This document shows, one piece after another, positions 21,689 to 23,684 of a stretch of 23,684 bases of DNA. Source of the DNA: a virus; IMG/VR virus record IMGVR_UViG_3300028027_000240, positions 1 through 23,684 of that record; one strand, written 5' to 3'. The translations under genes and the position numbers were made by a program. The notes under the pieces were generated by a model that searched no databases, had not been told where the DNA came from, and saw only the letters and a list, made by a program, of their open reading frames with translations. Each line of letters starts with the position of its first letter. The first letter of the stretch is position 1.

Positions 21689-21987
21689 TCTTCACCGTCC
21701 CAGTCGCTAAACAAGTCGCTACGCTCACGATTCTTTAGAACCATCTGATACTCCTCAGTGGTGATGTGGTTTACACCGCCATCTTGGTTAGTGATTTCAG
21801 GAAAGTCTGTCAGAAACACAAGTCTCTCTTTGATGGGATAGCCGTACTGCAGTGTCAAGAAGTCAGCAAACTTGCTAACTAACTTAACCCACGACACATC
21901 GTAAGTAAAATCGCCATCATAGGTTTGTATGCCATCAAGGTCGGCTAGTGCAAACTTTACGTTTATTTCTTTATCATCATTCATCAT
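21685..21987 (-). CDS. Hypothetical acidic phage protein
   Basis: A protein of about 100 residues containing INVKFALADLDGIQTYDGDF, YGYPIKERLVFLTDFPEI and an acidic C-terminus (SDLFSDWDGEE). I do not recognise the family. The start is uncertain. ATG 21987 has GGAG 9 bases upstream and is preferred, but in-frame ATGs at 22002 and 21984 also exist, all overlapping the end of the nuclease gene upstream. Its stop overlaps the next gene's start (ATGA). It sits among DNA-processing genes, so a replication or recombination role is possible but only from context. Confidence 0.72.
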   Translation of the reverse strand: MMNDDKEINVKFALADLDGIQTYDGDFTYDVSWVKLVSKFADFLTLQYGYPIKERLVFLTDFPEITNQDGGVNHITTEEYQMVLKNRERSDLFSDWDGEE

Positions 21988-22333
21988 CGTCTTCATCTCC
22001 ATTGTAGGACATCAAATCAAATAAAACTTCTGCATCAATCACAGCGAGTGGCTTCGAGTTGTTTTGTTTGATAATCACAATCGGTTCACCATCGCCATGT
22101 TTCTTACACTGCTCGTAGTAATTATACACAGCAATCTTTGCTAAAGACTTACACTCAAATGTTGCCGGAAGTTCCTCCTTAGCGTATTGCGACATCACTA
22201 CATCTTCACCGTGGCTTCCCATCGGACAACTGCGTAAGTCCTTGTCCGTCAACTGGGGATACCTCTCCAGCAACTGCTTTACTGTCCACTGCTGGAGCAG
22301 CCTTCCTTTTTGTTTTGCTGAGCTTGTTTTCAA
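21977..22333 (-). CDS. PD-(D/E)XK-type nuclease, probable resolvase/endonuclease
   Basis: With a TTG start at 22333 the protein is about 118 residues: (M)KTSSAKQKGRLLQQWTVKQL, CPMGSHGEDVVMS (36-48), then TFECKSLAK (58-66) with E60 and K62 as the ExK pair. D44 would be the acidic partner. This small PDDEXK-like arrangement occurs in phage enzymes that cut branched or viral DNA, a role like T7 endonuclease I. The frame is open upstream to ATG 22492, but that extra part looks like a shadow of the overlapping gene. MKTSSAKQKGR is a natural N-terminus, with AAAGG 9 bases before the TTG. The N-terminal coding part overlaps the preceding gene by 128 bases. Confidence 0.75.
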   Translation of the reverse strand: MKTSSAKQKGRLLQQWTVKQLLERYPQLTDKDLRSCPMGSHGEDVVMSQYAKEELPATFECKSLAKIAVYNYYEQCKKHGDGEPIVIIKQNNSKPLAVIDAEVLFDLMSYNGDEDDDE

Positions 22334-22553
22334 AATTGATTGCCTTTCGTTTTGTAAGCATTTTTTTAGGGATTGTAATGCTGTTGTTACACATTCCTTC
22401 GGTGATAGTCCCTGCAAGCTCGATTTGCTCAGCGTCTTCATAAACAACAAATCCCACTGTTTTGCACTGCAAATCTTCTCTTTTTGCTTCATGCCATTCG
22501 CCTTGTGCTAACGCATCTAACCACTCAACATAAACTAGCTTGGAAGTTGCCAG
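22206..22553 (-). CDS. Small phage protein with unclear start, between exonuclease and nuclease genes
   Basis: The conserved-looking part is KLVYVEWLDALAQGEWHEAK, then KTVGFVVYEDAEQIELAGTI and NSITIPKKM. The pattern YVEWLDA, (C)KTVGF--YEDAE-I-LA and ITIPK is typical of a short phage protein of unknown function, probably a small beta fold. No ATG, GTG or TTG lies near this region. The only ATG in frame (22667) is deep in the exonuclease gene and would add a very basic stretch that looks spurious. A CTG at 22553, read as (M)ATSK, with AGAGAAG about 10 bases upstream, is the best local start. The last 40 residues overlap the nuclease gene and may have no function of their own. The frame is surely used in its middle; the start is not settled. 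Confidence 0.55.
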   Translation of the reverse strand: MATSKLVYVEWLDALAQGEWHEAKREDLQCKTVGFVVYEDAEQIELAGTITEGMCNNSITIPKKMLTKRKAINFENKLSKTKRKAAPAVDSKAVAGEVSPVDGQGLTQLSDGKPR

Positions 22554-23212
22554 ACTTGGTTGGCTTCTCTTTGTAACCAGAGTAGCCGTCCGTTCTCCAA
22601 CACTCGCTGCTGGTCGCCCTCGTAGGCTTTGAGGACTGCTTCGTATAGTTCGTTTTCGTTTGTACATTCTGCTAGTATCCTTTTAGCTTTAACAGGACCG
22701 ATACCTTTCAGTCCAATAATGTTGTCAATCCTGTCGCCTGTTAATATCTGAGTATAAAAAGAATGTAGCCCTTCAAACTCAGAGACATAATACTTTTCTT
22801 TCTTACGGTAGTTGTAATGCCAACCTCTGAACTGGTTTAAATCTTTGTCGATATGCACCATAATAGATTCATCTTCAGAGACCGCATACGCAGCGATACC
22901 AACCGCATCGTCTGCTTCAATACCGTTGACTACTTCAAAGCCCCAAGAGTTCACTAGGTGGTCTCTAAGTGCCTGTAAATGTACTGGTTTCTCGGATATT
23001 CTCTGACCTTTGTATGGAACTGTAACTGCTATCGAATCACGGAAGTTGCCTTTGCCCGTTAGGAAGCCCTTGTAATCTTCACAGTCCAAGTCCATACAAA
23101 GTTCAGTCATTGTTTCCTCAAGCCTTGCTATCGCAATGTATTCCTCAGCGTCGTTGCTAGAGAAACCCACTGCGTAGCAGAGGCTATCGGCATCAATGAA
23201 GGCTGTTATCAC
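22535..23212 (-). CDS. 5'-3' exonuclease / flap endonuclease
   Basis: This 225-residue FEN/PIN-like nuclease starts at GTG, overlapping the SSB stop (GTGA). D7 and D9 (FIDADS), the EADD motif at 99-102 (GIEADDAVGIAA), DKD at 122-124 (HIDKDLNQF) and the helix-three-turn-helix TGDRIDNIIGLKGIGPVKAK (158-177) are all present. Metal ligands and the DNA-binding motif of the T7 gp6/T5 exonuclease class are therefore intact. It would remove RNA primers, degrade host DNA ends or process recombination intermediates. Its 3' end overlaps the next, poorly defined gene. The enzyme is shorter than T7 gp6 but complete. Confidence 0.9.
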   Translation of the reverse strand: MITAFIDADSLCYAVGFSSNDAEEYIAIARLEETMTELCMDLDCEDYKGFLTGKGNFRDSIAVTVPYKGQRISEKPVHLQALRDHLVNSWGFEVVNGIEADDAVGIAAYAVSEDESIMVHIDKDLNQFRGWHYNYRKKEKYYVSEFEGLHSFYTQILTGDRIDNIIGLKGIGPVKAKRILAECTNENELYEAVLKAYEGDQQRVLENGRLLWLQREANQVWQLPS

Positions 23213-23619
23213 AGGATGTCGTCGTCCAAGTCATCGGCAGCAGCGTCGGCATTGTACTTTACCAAATCGGTAATGACAATCTTTGCAAGCGATGCGCTAA
23301 CGCCTTTCTTGTTCTTCCAAGTCCAGCTATAAGGCTTAATCAATGCCACAGCTTTAGAGCCGTTGCCTACGGTGTCCTTGACTTCGTTACCATCTTTGTC
23401 GTAAGGCTGGATAGCATAGTTTGACTTGACTGTCAGGAACCAACCCTTCTCAGGCTTGTCTTCACGCTTGCGTGGCTCAAGACCAATCGACTCCAATGCC
23501 TCCACAGCCTTGTCAGACAGGTTAGCCAAGTCACACTGGAACTTGCCACTCATGTCGTTTACACGGTCAAAGAAAGCCCACTGAATTTCTGCTTCGATTT
23601 TTACTGGTTTAATTTCCAT
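23209..23619 (-). CDS. Single-stranded DNA-binding protein (T7 gp2.5 type)
   Basis: The 136-residue protein has KFQCDLANLSDKAVEALESI, GWFLTVKSNYAIQPYDKDGN, then VGNGSKAVALIKPYSWTWKN and SASLAKIVITDLVKYN. It ends in a very acidic tail (AAADDLDDDIL). An OB-like beta fold with an acidic, aromatic-poor tail is the layout of phage SSBs, whose tail contacts polymerase and helicase. GNGS-A and the ITDLV-Y end match phage SSB families of this type. The ATG has a strong AAGGAG 8 bases upstream. It is the first gene of the visible - strand run, with a promoter-like sequence upstream. Confidence 0.85.
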   Translation of the reverse strand: MEIKPVKIEAEIQWAFFDRVNDMSGKFQCDLANLSDKAVEALESIGLEPRKREDKPEKGWFLTVKSNYAIQPYDKDGNEVKDTVGNGSKAVALIKPYSWTWKNKKGVSASLAKIVITDLVKYNADAAADDLDDDIL

Positions 23620-23664
23620 TTTAAAACTCCTTATCTACTACGGTTTATGAATACTGCAACAACT

Positions 23665-23673
23665 ATTGTACCA
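23665..23673 (-). promoter_or_regulatory. Extended -10 promoter before SSB gene (edge of window)
   Basis: On the - strand TGG-TACAAT (23673-23665) forms an extended -10 box with the same TGTGG(T)A pattern as the + strand promoters. The -35 box would fall just outside the window. It would start the SSB-to-reductase operon about 40 bases before the SSB ATG. Confidence 0.5.
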
Positions 23674-23684
23674 CAACTACTGCA

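Noticed and set aside
22334-22492. N-terminal extension of the PD-(D/E)XK nuclease to ATG 22492
   Set aside because: This part overlaps the conserved-looking middle of the gene in another frame and reads as low-quality sequence; the TTG at 22333 gives a natural N-terminus with a ribosome-binding site.

Overview
This window is a piece of a tailed, short-tailed (podovirus-type) bacteriophage genome. Head, tail, DNA-ejection and lysis genes lie on the + strand (about 1-17739). Nucleotide-metabolism and replication/recombination genes lie on the - strand (18078-23619). The two blocks converge on a 338-base intergenic region. Packing is dense, with many ATGA, GTGA and TAATG stop/start overlaps, and no rRNA, tRNA, integrase or CRISPR array was recognised. 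Moderate base composition, a B12-dependent ribonucleotide reductase and sigma70-like promoters suggest a lytic phage of a Gram-negative, probably aquatic, bacterium. The host is an inference and is not shown by the sequence.

Layout of the + strand. The window opens inside the C-terminus of a probable portal protein (1-300), followed at once by a collagen-like fibre (297-1754). An HNH endonuclease gene on the opposite strand (1756-2313) has its own promoter, placed divergently to a promoter for the next block. That block holds a small conserved protein, a zinc ribbon, the scaffold and the major capsid protein, and ends in a terminator at 4849-4878. A second HNH gene (4919-5401) follows with its own extended -10 promoter. 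It leads into a fibre locus (5402-9109) of several fibre/adhesin genes with small chaperone-like and membrane proteins between them. Three tiny lysine-rich proteins (9122-9652) come next. A promoter at 9663-9691 then starts the tail block: two tail-tube/adaptor proteins, a collar-type short fibre, a GNAT-like small protein and three internal virion/ejection proteins. A three-TM-type holin and an M15 peptidase endolysin finish the block.

The - strand block reads from the right edge. It encodes ssDNA-binding protein, a 5'-3' exonuclease/flap nuclease, a small protein with an unclear start, a PD-(D/E)XK nuclease, an unknown protein, an endonuclease VII-like mobile nuclease, a DEDDy exonuclease with a zinc ribbon, a DUF3310 protein, a 51-residue protein and a monomeric class II ribonucleotide reductase. 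No gap in this run exceeds about 10 bases, so it looks like one operon. It ends in a strong terminator at 17953-17975. DNA polymerase, helicase and terminase are not in the window and presumably lie beyond its edges.

No wholly new system is evident. The most interesting signals are: a recurring extended -10 promoter motif on both strands; three free-standing endonucleases, two of which share one zinc-ribbon module fused to different catalytic domains; an alanine-heptad fibre whose identical peptide repeats are heavily diverged at silent sites; and a small replication-operon gene with no ordinary start codon near where its conserved-looking region begins.
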